Of a stretch of 55,948 nt of DNA, positions 1 to 7,656 are shown one piece after another. Origin of the DNA: Arsenicicoccus bolidensis DSM 15745 (lineage in GTDB: Bacteria; Actinomycetota; Actinomycetes; Actinomycetales; Dermatophilaceae); contig NZ_AUFG01000025.1 of the NCBI RefSeq assembly GCF_000426385.1, positions 1 to 55,948 on the forward strand, in the 5' to 3' direction. Numbering within the stretch: position 1 is the stretch's first letter; each line of letters opens with the position of its first letter. The notes under the pieces are model-generated. The model was not told the origin of the DNA. It saw only the letters and a list, made by a program, of their open reading frames with translations, and searched no databases. Position numbers and translations under genes: made by a program.

Positions 1-184
1 TTCGGACCACCAGCCGCCGACCCGCCTCGTCGAGCTCGTCGACGAACGCGTCGATGTAGGCGGCGACCTCGGCCTGCAACGCGACGGCAAGCATCTGCCG
101 AGCGCCGTCCCGGACGATCTCATCAAGCAGCGACCCACCGGCCGACTCGTTGGACACCTCGACGTCGTGGACTACCTTGAGCAT
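1..184 (-). CDS. IS256-family transposase, N-terminal fragment (runs off window)
   Basis: The reading frame starts with ATG at 184 and runs off the left edge after about 61 codons. The visible N-terminus contains the arrangement ALQAEVAAYIDAF...DE.GRRLVVRN, which is characteristic of the amino-terminal DNA-binding region of IS256/Mutator transposases. The DDE catalytic residues of this family lie further on and cannot be seen. It would catalyse cut-and-paste or copy-out transposition of its own element. It has inserted into the tnsB-like gene to its right. Confidence 0.75.
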   Translation of the reverse strand, partial: MLKVVHDVEVSNESAGGSLLDEIVRDGARQMLAVALQAEVAAYIDAFVDELDEAGRRLVVR

Positions 185-309
185 GAGCGCACCTTCCCGA
201 ACCAGCGCGCCAACGCCGGTCCAGATCAGAGTTCTGTGACTACGAGATCTTCCCCGGGAAGGTGCGCTCCATCGCGTTCACCCCGCCGAGGACCATCCAC
301 AGGTTCTGA
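1..309 (-). mobile_element. IS256-family element, partial (terminal part)
   Basis: The window opens inside an insertion sequence. It comprises the 5' part of an IS256-family transposase gene on the minus strand and about 125 bases of non-coding terminal DNA. An imperfectly explained inverted repeat (GAGCGCACCTTCCC at 184-197 and its exact complement at 257-270) lies in front of the transposase start. The outer boundary is inferred to be near 309, because the tnsB-like reading frame ends abruptly at 310. The rest of the element lies outside the window. Confidence 0.65.
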
Positions 310-1176
310 TCATTGCTCTCGGATCGCTGGGTAGGACGTCATGGCCATTACACCGCGCAGCTTCCTCGTGGTGTGCGACCTGGTCGTGCGCCCTCGTTTC
401 TGGAACTGGTGCGAGATGTACTGGCGAGCCGTCTGCTCCGGGATCCGCATGTCACCCAGGCCCTGCACCGTCAGCGAAATTCGCAGCCGACGCATGAGCT
501 CGTCGACGGACTTGATGGAGTTGGTGCCGTCGAACTGCTCCATCAACTGGTCGATAGCCCGAGTGAGCTCCGGGTCCAGCGTGCCGAAGTCTCGGTGGGC
601 GCGGCGGCTGCGCCCATCGATCAAGGACAGCACCCCCCCATTGACCGGGTCCTGATAGTCGCTCACCCACGACATCAACGTCCGCGCGCTGACCGCCCCT
701 AGCCGATCCGTGGGCGTCCTCTTCGCACCTCGCGCAGCTCGCTGCCGGCGACGGTCCACGCTGGCCTCGTCTTCAAGGATCCGGGCCATCTCATGACACC
801 GCCGCGACAAGGAGACGCCGTTCGCCGGGTCGAACACCGCCAGCGGCTCTCGCGGGCCAGCGGTCGCCGCATAACCCGTCCTGAATCCCGTCAGGATCGT
901 CAGCACGACCTCCTGCCGGTCCAGCGCCAGCTCCTGCGCGCTGGCACTCAACCCCTGAAAAGTTGCCTCCAAAGACTTCGCGACGGCGTCAACCCGCCCG
1001 TCATACACGTTGCGAGCGACCTCTAGCTCGACCCAGGGGACGTCCTCGACCACGCCATCCATCGTTGCGACCCGAACCCCGCGAGCGGTCAGCTCCGTGA
1101 TCAGTCGCGGCCCCTGTTGCAACAGCACAAGCTGCCCAGGCGCCAGGGTGGTCACCAGCCCCGTCTCCAGCCTCAT
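310..1176 (-). pseudogene. Tn7-like transposase TnsB homologue, truncated
   Basis: This is a 288-codon open frame starting with ATG at 1176, four bases overlapping (ATGA) the stop of the upstream tnsA-like gene. That overlap is why this start is preferred over an upstream one at 1269. The visible part looks like the N-terminal helix-turn-helix and DNA-binding half of a Mu/TnsB-type transposase: a region rich in paired helices, then TDRLGAVSARTLMSWVSDYQ and a GRSRRAHRDFG segment. The central DDE integrase core expected after this is absent. The frame stops where the IS256-type end begins, so the gene was interrupted and is almost certainly inactive. Family assignment rests on the linked tnsA-like gene and on architecture, not on catalytic residues. 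Confidence 0.6.
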
Positions 1177-1862
1177 GCGCCCACCGCCTGGCCACGCCGG
1201 CACACCGTGTCCTGGTCCCAGAGATGATCGAGATCGACCACCAGCTCCTGAGTCCAGATCAGGTGCCACAGGCAGGACGTCTGAAAACCCCGCCCGTCAT
1301 CCAGGGCCATGAGCTCCCCCAACGTGCGCGGGCCATCCGCGAGCTGCTCCAGCAGCTGCGGGCGAACGGCATCGAGCCACTGCGGCGCACGGCGAGCCCC
1401 CGCGAGCCACCGCAGGTTCAGGCCGGCGATCTCCGACAGGCCTTCGAAGACCTCGTGGCCCCAGCCGACACGCTCGCACTCCTTGGCCGTGCGCCGTGCC
1501 TTCAACCAGAAGTCGTCGTCCTGCCGTTCCTTGCTGCGGGCATCCCACAGGGTCACCGCGCCCCGCACATCCACACTCAGCAGATCAGGGGTGTGCCGCA
1601 CCTTGTCGCTCCAGGAGAGCTCTACAGGCTGAGCGGCAACCCAGGTGATGTCCCGCCGGTGGTCCAACCACGTCAACAGCTCGTACTCCAAGCCCGACTC
1701 GACCAGCAGCGCCGTGTTCGTGGTCGAGCACAGCGCCCGCACAGGGACATGCCGTGAGGACGCGCTGGACCGCACCCGCCGCACCGGCCCGAGATGCTCC
1801 ACCGCCGGCTGGCCATCGGTCAGTCCCACTTCACGGGGACGCCATCGACCCTGACCTGCCAC
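1173..1862 (-). CDS. TnsA-like heteromeric transposase endonuclease subunit
   Basis: A 229-residue protein if translation starts at GTG 1862; the open frame extends to 1991 but the extra N-terminus is not family-like. It resembles actinobacterial TnsA-type proteins. These are restriction-endonuclease-fold nucleases that cut the 5' transposon ends while TnsB cuts the 3' ends. Candidate active-site residues are Glu-55/Glu-59 in ESGLEYE, Asp-93 in HTPD, and Asp-107 to Lys-111 in WDARSK, which follow the E...D...K order of the family. A C-terminal helical region would contact the partner transposase. It is translationally coupled to the tnsB-like gene. It lies about 270 bases from the dnaB stop codon and reads in the same direction as dnaB. 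Confidence 0.7.
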   Translation of the reverse strand: MAGQGRWRPREVGLTDGQPAVEHLGPVRRVRSSASSRHVPVRALCSTTNTALLVESGLEYELLTWLDHRRDITWVAAQPVELSWSDKVRHTPDLLSVDVRGAVTLWDARSKERQDDDFWLKARRTAKECERVGWGHEVFEGLSEIAGLNLRWLAGARRAPQWLDAVRPQLLEQLADGPRTLGELMALDDGRGFQTSCLWHLIWTQELVVDLDHLWDQDTVCRRGQAVGA

Positions 1863-2087
1863 CCCACGGTGGAACCCAGCTTGGGTACGACGGAGAGAAC
1901 TACACTGCTCACGACATCTCTCCTGCTCTGAAAACGGACTGATCAGGCTTGCTGTCACCGAGGGCGTCCCGCTGCAACGGGGCGCCCTCACTGCTGTTTA
2001 CGGGCACGTTACCCCCCGGCCAGCCGGGGACCGGCGGATTATGAGACATGAACGGCGAATGGTCCAACCGACACGCCGACGGGACGC

Positions 2088-2134
2088 TATGCAACATAGG
2101 TAGGCAATCGTGCAAAGTAGGAGCGATCTCGACA
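2088..2134 (-). repeat. Candidate Tn7-like transposon end with two TnsB-type repeats
   Basis: Read on the minus strand from 2134, the sequence begins TGTCGAG and carries two related 13-base motifs, CCTACTTTGCACG (2121-2109) and CCTATGTTGCATA (2100-2088). They are offset by exactly 21 bases, i.e. two helical turns. Tn7-family ends start with TGT and carry arrays of about 20-bp TnsB sites, so this fits a transposon end. It sits one base from the dnaB stop codon. The assignment is inferred from these features and from the adjacent tnsA-like gene. Confidence 0.45.
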
Positions 2135-2135
2135 C

Positions 2136-3956
2136 CTAGAAGTTCGTCGCCATGTTGGTGAAGCGGGAGTAGTGCCCCTGGAAGGCCACCACGATCGTGC
2201 CGGTCGGGCCGTTACGGTGCTTGGCCACGATCACGTCGGCCTCGCCCTCGCGGGGAGATTCCTTCTCGTACATGGATTCTCGATGCAGCAGGACGACCAT
2301 GTCGGCATCCTGCTCGATCGATCCGCTTTCGCGCAGGTCGGAGACCATCGGCTTCTTGTCGGTGCGCTGCTCGGGGCCACGGTTCAGCTGCGACAGGGCG
2401 ATCACCGGCACCTCGATCTCCTTGGCCAGGAGCTTGAGGGCACGGGAGAACTCCGAGACCTCCTGCTGGCGGGACTCGACGCGCTTGCCGGAGCTCATCA
2501 GCTGCAGGTAGTCGATGACCACGAGCTTGAGGTTGTTGCGCTGCTTGAGCCGCCGGCACTTGGCGCGGATCTCCATCAGCGACATGTTCGGCGAGTCGTC
2601 GATGAAGAACGGCGCCTCGCTGAGCCGGCCGGTCGTGCGGGCGATCTTGGTCCAGTCGTCGTCGGCGAGCTCGCCCTTGCGCAGCTTCTGCAGCTGGATG
2701 GACGCCTCGGCCGAGAGCAGACGCATGGTGATCTCGGTCTTGCTCATCTCGAGGCTGAACAGGACGGTGGCCTGCTGGTTGTGGATCGCCGCCGAGCGCG
2801 CGATATCGAGCGCAAGCGTGGAGTTGTGGGTCGGGATCATCGACCGGCCCGCGAGATAGAGGTGGTCGTCGTTGTCGACCTGGATGCAACGCACCGGCAC
2901 CGAGGACGCGGGCGATAGCCGCACGATGGTCCACTCGGCCTCGTCGCGACGGGACCGGACGAGGTGCTGCGCGCCGCCGGCGTCATACGAGCCGGCGATC
3001 TCCTCGGTGGTGCGCACCTGCTCGTCGCCGTCCGCAGAGGTGACCCACTGGTGCTGGGCGTCGGCCACGATCGTCGAGCCGTCAGAGAAGGCGACCTCGT
3101 AGCAGGGCCGGTCGGTCATGACCTCGGTCGCCGCGACCACGCGCGTCGGGCGGCCGTCGGCGCCGATGACCTCGTCGCCGACCTGGACCTCACCCATCGT
3201 CGTCCAGCCGGTCGGCGTGACGAGGGGGGTGTCGAGCGCGAGCGCCTTGCCGACGGCAGGTCGCGCGGCGATCACGATCATCTGGCCGGGGTGCAGGCCG
3301 TTGGTGAGCTGGTCGAGCTCGGTGAAGCCGGTGGGCACGCCGACCATCTCGCCGTTCTTGCCCGACGCGTGCTCGATCTCGTCGATCGTGGCCTCGAGGA
3401 CCTCGCCCACGGCGATGTAGTCCTCGCCGCCGCGCTTGTCGGCGACCTGGTAGACCTCGGCCTGCGCCGCGTTGACGATGTCCTCGACGTCGCCGCCCTG
3501 GCCGTAGCCCATCTGCACGATGCGCGTGCCCGCGTCGACGAGGCGGCGCAGGACGGCGCGCTCCTGCACGATCTCGGCGTAGTAGCCCGCGTTGGCCGCC
3601 GTCGGCACGGCGTCGATCAGCTGGTGCAGGTAGGCCTGGCCGCCGATGCGCTGGATCTCGCCGCGCTTGGTGAGCTCGTCGGCGACGGTGATGGCGTCGG
3701 CCGGCTCGCCGCGACCGTAGAGGTCGATGATCGCCTCGTAGATCGTCTCGTGCGCGGGGCGATAGAAGTCGAGCCCGCGCAGCGTCTCGACGCAGTCGGC
3801 GATCGCGTCCTTGGACAGCATCATCGAGCCGAGGACGGACTGCTCCGCGTGCACGTCCTGCGGCGGCACGCGGTCGTCGCCGCCACTCCCACCGCCGCCG
3901 GGTCCACCCCGCTCGGCGCCGTAGTCCCGACGGTCGTCCAGCTCCGCGATCGACAC
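2136..3956 (-). CDS. dnaB: Replicative DNA helicase DnaB, intein-containing precursor
   Basis: A 606-residue precursor starting at GTG 3956, with GGGAG about eight bases upstream. Residues 30-130 form the DnaB N-terminal helical domain and residues from about 203 the RecA-type ATPase domain. Walker A (ARPAVGK) ends at Lys-237 and is resumed at Ser-379 (STLALD) after a 141-residue intein. Walker B is VVIDYLQLM (around Asp-482), and the DnaB arginine region SQLNRGPEQR follows. After splicing the mature helicase would be about 465 residues, the usual length. It unwinds DNA at the fork as a hexamer. The gene is preceded by a DnaA-box-rich region. A Tn7-like element end abuts its stop codon, and the last residues (ATNF) may have been altered by that insertion. 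Confidence 0.95.
   Translation of the reverse strand: MSIAELDDRRDYGAERGGPGGGGSGGDDRVPPQDVHAEQSVLGSMMLSKDAIADCVETLRGLDFYRPAHETIYEAIIDLYGRGEPADAITVADELTKRGEIQRIGGQAYLHQLIDAVPTAANAGYYAEIVQERAVLRRLVDAGTRIVQMGYGQGGDVEDIVNAAQAEVYQVADKRGGEDYIAVGEVLEATIDEIEHASGKNGEMVGVPTGFTELDQLTNGLHPGQMIVIAARPAVGKALALDTPLVTPTGWTTMGEVQVGDEVIGADGRPTRVVAATEVMTDRPCYEVAFSDGSTIVADAQHQWVTSADGDEQVRTTEEIAGSYDAGGAQHLVRSRRDEAEWTIVRLSPASSVPVRCIQVDNDDHLYLAGRSMIPTHNSTLALDIARSAAIHNQQATVLFSLEMSKTEITMRLLSAEASIQLQKLRKGELADDDWTKIARTTGRLSEAPFFIDDSPNMSLMEIRAKCRRLKQRNNLKLVVIDYLQLMSSGKRVESRQQEVSEFSRALKLLAKEIEVPVIALSQLNRGPEQRTDKKPMVSDLRESGSIEQDADMVVLLHRESMYEKESPREGEADVIVAKHRNGPTGTIVVAFQGHYSRFTNMATNF
2823..3245 (-). other. Class 3 mini-intein in the DnaB Walker A loop
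   Basis: In-frame insertion of 141 residues (Ala-238 to Asn-378) between Lys-237 and Ser-379 of DnaB. It starts with Ala, not the usual Cys or Ser. It keeps a block B-like segment ADAQHQW with His-302 and Trp-304, a block F cysteine in VRCIQVD (Cys-357), and ends PTHN followed by Ser. This Trp-Cys-Thr combination with a non-nucleophilic first residue is the signature of class 3 inteins, which begin splicing from the block F cysteine. No LAGLIDADG or HNH homing-endonuclease domain fits in this length, so it is a mini-intein. Splicing must occur for ATP binding by DnaB. Confidence 0.88.
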
Positions 3957-4066
3957 GTCTGCTCCCTCGTCTAGCCCTGCTCGGCCCGTCCCTGCACGGT
4001 CTCAGTCCACCACCGACCACTGACATACCTGCCCCACCACTGACCTCCGAAGGGGTCTCGCGCGCG

Positions 4067-4514
4067 TGTGGACAAACCTGTGGATAACTTTGGTAGGCCT
4101 GGGCGCATCACGTCACCCGGACGGGCTGCTGCGCCACGGTATGGGCCGGGAGGAGGCCCGGGCAAACGGGGGTTGTGGACAACCTGGGGACAACACGCCG
4201 TGACGTGTGGGCAAGCCTGGGGACAAGCCTGTGGAGGGCGTGTGACTTTCCCGTGACCTACCGCTTCACCGGCCCTGTGACCAGCACGTATGCCGAGCGC
4301 CACCTGTGCACGGAAGATTTGTCGACCGAGTTACGCCATCTGGGGCGCGCTGGACGCGGTGTGGACAAACCGTCTCATCCGCGACACGCCGACCCCCGCC
4401 CTCGAGCACCAGATCTCGCTCCCTGTCACCGCCATGTCACTCACAGGCATCGTTCGGGGTCCTGACCTGCGGGTTTCCACACCAGCTCGCCACAGGAGTC
4501 ACATCTGTGGACAA
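4067..4514 (+). promoter_or_regulatory. DnaA-box cluster upstream of dnaB
   Basis: The dnaB-MATE intergenic region (3957-4616) holds TGTGGATAA, the exact complement of the consensus DnaA box, at 4079. TGTGGACAA, the actinobacterial variant, occurs at 4067, 4174, 4360 and 4506. One-mismatch forms lie at 4185, 4206 and 4218. All are on the same strand, and four neighbouring intervals are 11-12 or 21 bases, so they lie on one helical face. It may regulate dnaB by DnaA, titrate DnaA, or act as an origin-like element. No gene is seen in this stretch. Confidence 0.7.
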
Positions 4515-4616
4515 CGACACGCCCGAAACCCGCAGGTCACCGGTCGTTCACCAGCGCTTGGCATCGCGCGGTGACACGCGCTGGGAGCCCGGCGTCGCGG
4601 CGACTATCCTCGCCGG

Positions 4617-5966
4617 GTGGCGAGCGACCGGGAGACCCAGAAGCCGACGTCCCCCGCGCGCGAGATCCTCCGCCTCGCCGTCCCGGCCTTCCTCGCCCTG
4701 GTCGCCGAGCCGCTCTTCCTCCTCGCCGACAGCGCCATCGTCGGCCACCTCGGCACCCCGCAGCTCGCCGGCCTCGGCGTCGCGAGCGCCGCCCTCCTGA
4801 CGGCCGCCAACATCTTCGTCTTCCTCGCCTACGGCACGACGAGCATCGTGGCCCGCCACGTCGGTGCCGGTGACGAGCGCGGTGCCGTCGCCAACGGCCT
4901 CGACGGCGTCTGGCTCGCCGCCGCCCTCGGCCTCGTCACCAGCGTGCTCGTCGCGACCTTCGCCCGCCCCCTCGTGGCCGCCTTCGGCGCGAGCCCGGAC
5001 GCCCTCGTCCACGCCGAGCACTACCTGCGCGCGAGCGCCGCCGGGATCCCCGCGATGCTGATCGTCCTCGCCGCCACCGGGATCCTCCGCGGCGTCCAGG
5101 ACACCACCACGCCCCTGGTGGTGTCGGTCGCTGGTTTCACGTGCAACGTCGTCCTCAACGTCCTGCTCGTCTACGGCCTGCACCTCGGGATCGTCGGCTC
5201 GGCCATCGGCACGGTCATCAGCCAGTGGGGTATGGCGATCGCCCTGATCCTCGTCGTGGTGCGGGCAGCGCGGCGGCTCGGCGCCTCCCTGCGCCCGCAT
5301 CCGGGACGGGTGCTGGTGGCCGCGCGGGGCGGCATACCGCTGCTCATCCGCACGCTGGCCCTGCGCACGGTCCTGCTGCTGACCACGTGGGTCGCGGCGG
5401 GTCTGGGTGACGTGCCGCTCGGCGCCTACCAGGTGAGCGCGACGGTGTGGAGCTTCCTCACCTTTGCCCTGGACGCGCTGGCGATCGCCGCGCAGGCCCT
5501 GACCGGCAAGGCCCTCGGCGCCGGGGACACCGCAGGCACCCGCGCCGCCACCACCCTCATGATCCGCTGGGGCCTCATCGGCGGCGCGGTCCTCGGCGCC
5601 CTGGTCCTCGCGCTGCACACCGTGCTGCCTCACCTGTTCACGAGCGACCCCGAGACCCAGGCCGCCCTCGCCGCCGGCCTGGTCGTGGTGGCGCTGTCGC
5701 AGCCGATCTCGGGGTGGGTCTTCGTCCTCGACGGGGTGCTGATCGGCGCCGGCGACACCCGCTGGCTGGCGTGGGCGCAGCTCGCGCTCCTCGTGGCCTA
5801 TCTCCCCGTCGTGCTGGTCGTCCGGCACGTCGCCGGCCCGCTCGACGACCCCGCGGCCGTGGTGTGGCTCTGGGTCGGGTTCAGCATCTTCATGACCCTG
5901 CGCGGCATCGCGCTCGGCCTGCGCGCCCGCTCCGACGCCTGGCTCGTCACCGGCGCCACCCGCTGA
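4617..5966 (+). CDS. MATE family efflux transporter (DinF-like)
   Basis: 449 residues with about twelve hydrophobic segments. The opening ILRLAVPAFLALVAEPLFLL with DSAIVGHLGT, and the GVQDTTTPL segment near residue 165, are typical of the DinF/NorM branch of MATE exporters. These expel cationic drugs or metabolites in exchange for protons or sodium in the cytoplasmic membrane. The start is GTG 4617. A TATCCT hexamer lies only 8 bases before it, so the transcript is probably leaderless. It is divergent from dnaB across the DnaA-box region and followed by a hairpin shared with the convergent DMT remnant. Confidence 0.92.
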   Translation: MASDRETQKPTSPAREILRLAVPAFLALVAEPLFLLADSAIVGHLGTPQLAGLGVASAALLTAANIFVFLAYGTTSIVARHVGAGDERGAVANGLDGVWLAAALGLVTSVLVATFARPLVAAFGASPDALVHAEHYLRASAAGIPAMLIVLAATGILRGVQDTTTPLVVSVAGFTCNVVLNVLLVYGLHLGIVGSAIGTVISQWGMAIALILVVVRAARRLGASLRPHPGRVLVAARGGIPLLIRTLALRTVLLLTTWVAAGLGDVPLGAYQVSATVWSFLTFALDALAIAAQALTGKALGAGDTAGTRAATTLMIRWGLIGGAVLGALVLALHTVLPHLFTSDPETQAALAAGLVVVALSQPISGWVFVLDGVLIGAGDTRWLAWAQLALLVAYLPVVLVVRHVAGPLDDPAAVVWLWVGFSIFMTLRGIALGLRARSDAWLVTGATR

Positions 5967-5970
5967 CCCC

Positions 5971-6019
5971 AGCCCGACCCGACCCAGGATCAGGCGCCCA
6001 CGGCCTCCTGGGTCGGGCT
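5971..6019. terminator. Hairpin between convergent genes
   Basis: GACCCAGGA (5981-5989) pairs with TCCTGGGTC (6006-6014), and AGCCCGACC pairs further out with a small bulge. It lies directly after the MATE gene and at the end of the opposite-strand DMT remnant. No T-run follows, as is common in high-GC actinobacteria. Confidence 0.55.
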
Positions 6020-6231
6020 CAGCGCCAGCACTGCACGCCGAAGAGCGGCAACGACCGCAGCGCCACCAGCGAGGCCACCCACGCGAGACCGTCGCAGCCG
6101 AGCCCGAGCACATAGGCGGGGTGCCGGACCACGTCCGCCCCGGTGGCCCGGGACGCGGCGTAGCCCTGCGAGACGGAGGCGACGGCATACAGGAGCATGC
6201 CGACCACCGAGGCGACGAAGCCGAGGATCAC
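6019..6231 (-). pseudogene. DMT-type membrane transporter, truncated N-terminal remnant
   Basis: 70 codons starting at GTG 6231, overlapping the mtr stop by four bases (GTGA), so it is translationally coupled to mtr. It encodes two hydrophobic stretches around ASRATGADVVRHPAYVLGLG and DGLAWVASLVALRSLPLFGVQ. These closely match the start of DMT-family permeases of about 290 residues. The frame ends just where the third membrane helix should begin, so the gene appears cut short. The remaining helices are not found downstream, where the MATE gene ends. Confidence 0.55.
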
Positions 6232-7616
6232 AGCTCGAGACCCAGCAGGGCGTTCTCGACGACCTCCATGATCGCGGGGTGGATCCAGTACTGCCCGCGC
6301 GCCATCTCGGGCACGGTCGTCCCCAGCGACATCGCCTGGATCAGCGGCTGGATCAGGTTGCTGGCCTGGTAGCCCATGAGGTGGGCGCCCAGCAGCAGCC
6401 GGGTCTCGGGGTCGGCGAGCAGCTTGACGACGCCCACCTGGTCCTCCATGGCCCAGCCGTATGCCGTGGCGCCGTAGTCCTGGACCTTGACGACGTAGTC
6501 GCGCCCGGCCGCCTGCAGCTCGCGCTCCGTCAGGCCGACCGACGCGATCTGCGGGTGGGTGAACACGGCGGCAGGGACGTAGCGGTGGTCGCTGGACCGC
6601 AGGTCGTCGGGGTGGGCGAGGTTGTGCGCGACGACCCGCGCCTCATGGTTGGCGACGTGCTTGAGCTGCCAGTGGCTGCTGATGTCGCCGAGCGCCCAGA
6701 CCCCCTCGACGCTGGTGCGCTGCTGCTCGTCGACCCACAGGCGGGGTCCGTCCATCCGATAGCCGACCTCGGCGAGACCGAGCTGGTCGGCGTTGGGCAC
6801 GCGCCCGGTGGCGACGAGGACGGCGTCCGCCACGACCTCGCCCGACCCGGAGGGCCCGGTGGTCGTGAGGTGCCACGCGCCGTCCCGGCGCTCGGCCGCG
6901 CTGATCTGGGTGCCGAGCCGCAGGTCGTAGCGCTCGGCCGCCAGCTCGGTGAACCGCCCCGAGATCAGGTCGTCCTCCTTGCGCAGCAGGCTGCCGCTGC
7001 GCTGGAGCCAGGTCACCTCGACGCCGAACGCGTCGAAGATGTGGGCGAACTCCGCCGCCACGAAGCCGCCGCCGACGATCGTCAGACGGCGCGGCAGCTC
7101 CTCCATGCGCATGACGGTGTCGCTGGTGTGGACGCCCAGCGCGGGGGCCGCCTCGCGCAGACCGTCGACGTCGAGCATCGAGACGCGCGAGCCGGCGGCC
7201 ACGACGATCTGGTCGGCCGTGATGGTCGCGCCGGTGCCGGTGTCGATCTCCTTGGGTCCGACGAACCGTGCGCTCCCGTCGAACACCGTGATGTGCGGGT
7301 CCTGGCGGCGGTACTGCTCGCCGCCCGCGGCGATCTGGTCGATCCGCCCGGCAAAGATCCGGTCGCGGATCTCGCGCCACCGCACCTGCGGGTCGCACGG
7401 GAAGGACGCGCCCAGGCGGTCGAGGTGCTGCGCGGAGGTGATGACGTCGGCCGGGTAGGCGTACATCTTGGTGGGGATGCAGCCGACGTTGAGGCAGGTG
7501 CCGCCGAAGGTGCCCCGCTCGAGGATCGCGATGTCCTGGTCGGCCAGCTCGGGGGTGATGAGCGAGTTGCCCGAGCCCGTGCCGATGATGATCAGGTCGA
7601 AGTGACGGTCAGCCAT
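6228..7616 (-). CDS. mtr: Mycothione reductase
   Basis: 462 residues, the usual size. A flavin disulfide reductase that regenerates mycothiol from mycothione using NADPH, in the cytoplasm. Visible parts: FAD-binding IIIGTGSG at residues 9-16, redox-active disulfide Cys-41/Cys-46 in GGTCLNVGCIPTK, an NAD(P)H Rossmann segment VGGGFVAAEF, and the C-terminal HPAIMEVVE with the catalytic His-446/Glu-451 pair contributed to the partner subunit. The ATG at 7616 fits. Mycothiol is restricted to Actinobacteria, which supports the organism call. A truncated transporter gene overlaps its stop. Confidence 0.93.
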   Translation of the reverse strand: MADRHFDLIIIGTGSGNSLITPELADQDIAILERGTFGGTCLNVGCIPTKMYAYPADVITSAQHLDRLGASFPCDPQVRWREIRDRIFAGRIDQIAAGGEQYRRQDPHITVFDGSARFVGPKEIDTGTGATITADQIVVAAGSRVSMLDVDGLREAAPALGVHTSDTVMRMEELPRRLTIVGGGFVAAEFAHIFDAFGVEVTWLQRSGSLLRKEDDLISGRFTELAAERYDLRLGTQISAAERRDGAWHLTTTGPSGSGEVVADAVLVATGRVPNADQLGLAEVGYRMDGPRLWVDEQQRTSVEGVWALGDISSHWQLKHVANHEARVVAHNLAHPDDLRSSDHRYVPAAVFTHPQIASVGLTERELQAAGRDYVVKVQDYGATAYGWAMEDQVGVVKLLADPETRLLLGAHLMGYQASNLIQPLIQAMSLGTTVPEMARGQYWIHPAIMEVVENALLGLEL

Positions 7617-7656
7617 GCGCTCGAGCCTAGACGTGCAGGCTGAGCACAGGCTGCCC

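Noticed and set aside
1863-1991. Extended N-terminus of the TnsA-like protein from ATG 1991
   Set aside because: The extra 43 residues are Ser/Arg/Cys-rich and unlike TnsA proteins. The GTG at 1862 leads directly into the family-like WRPREV segment.
4067-4514. Chromosomal origin oriC
   Set aside because: DnaA boxes are present, but dnaA and dnaN, which normally flank actinobacterial oriC, are not in the window and no AT-rich unwinding region is evident. Kept as a DnaA-box cluster only.
4548-6188. 546-codon minus-strand frame over the MATE gene
   Set aside because: Product is Asp/Glu/Gly/Arg-rich with no domain. The plus strand encodes a clear twelve-helix MATE transporter.
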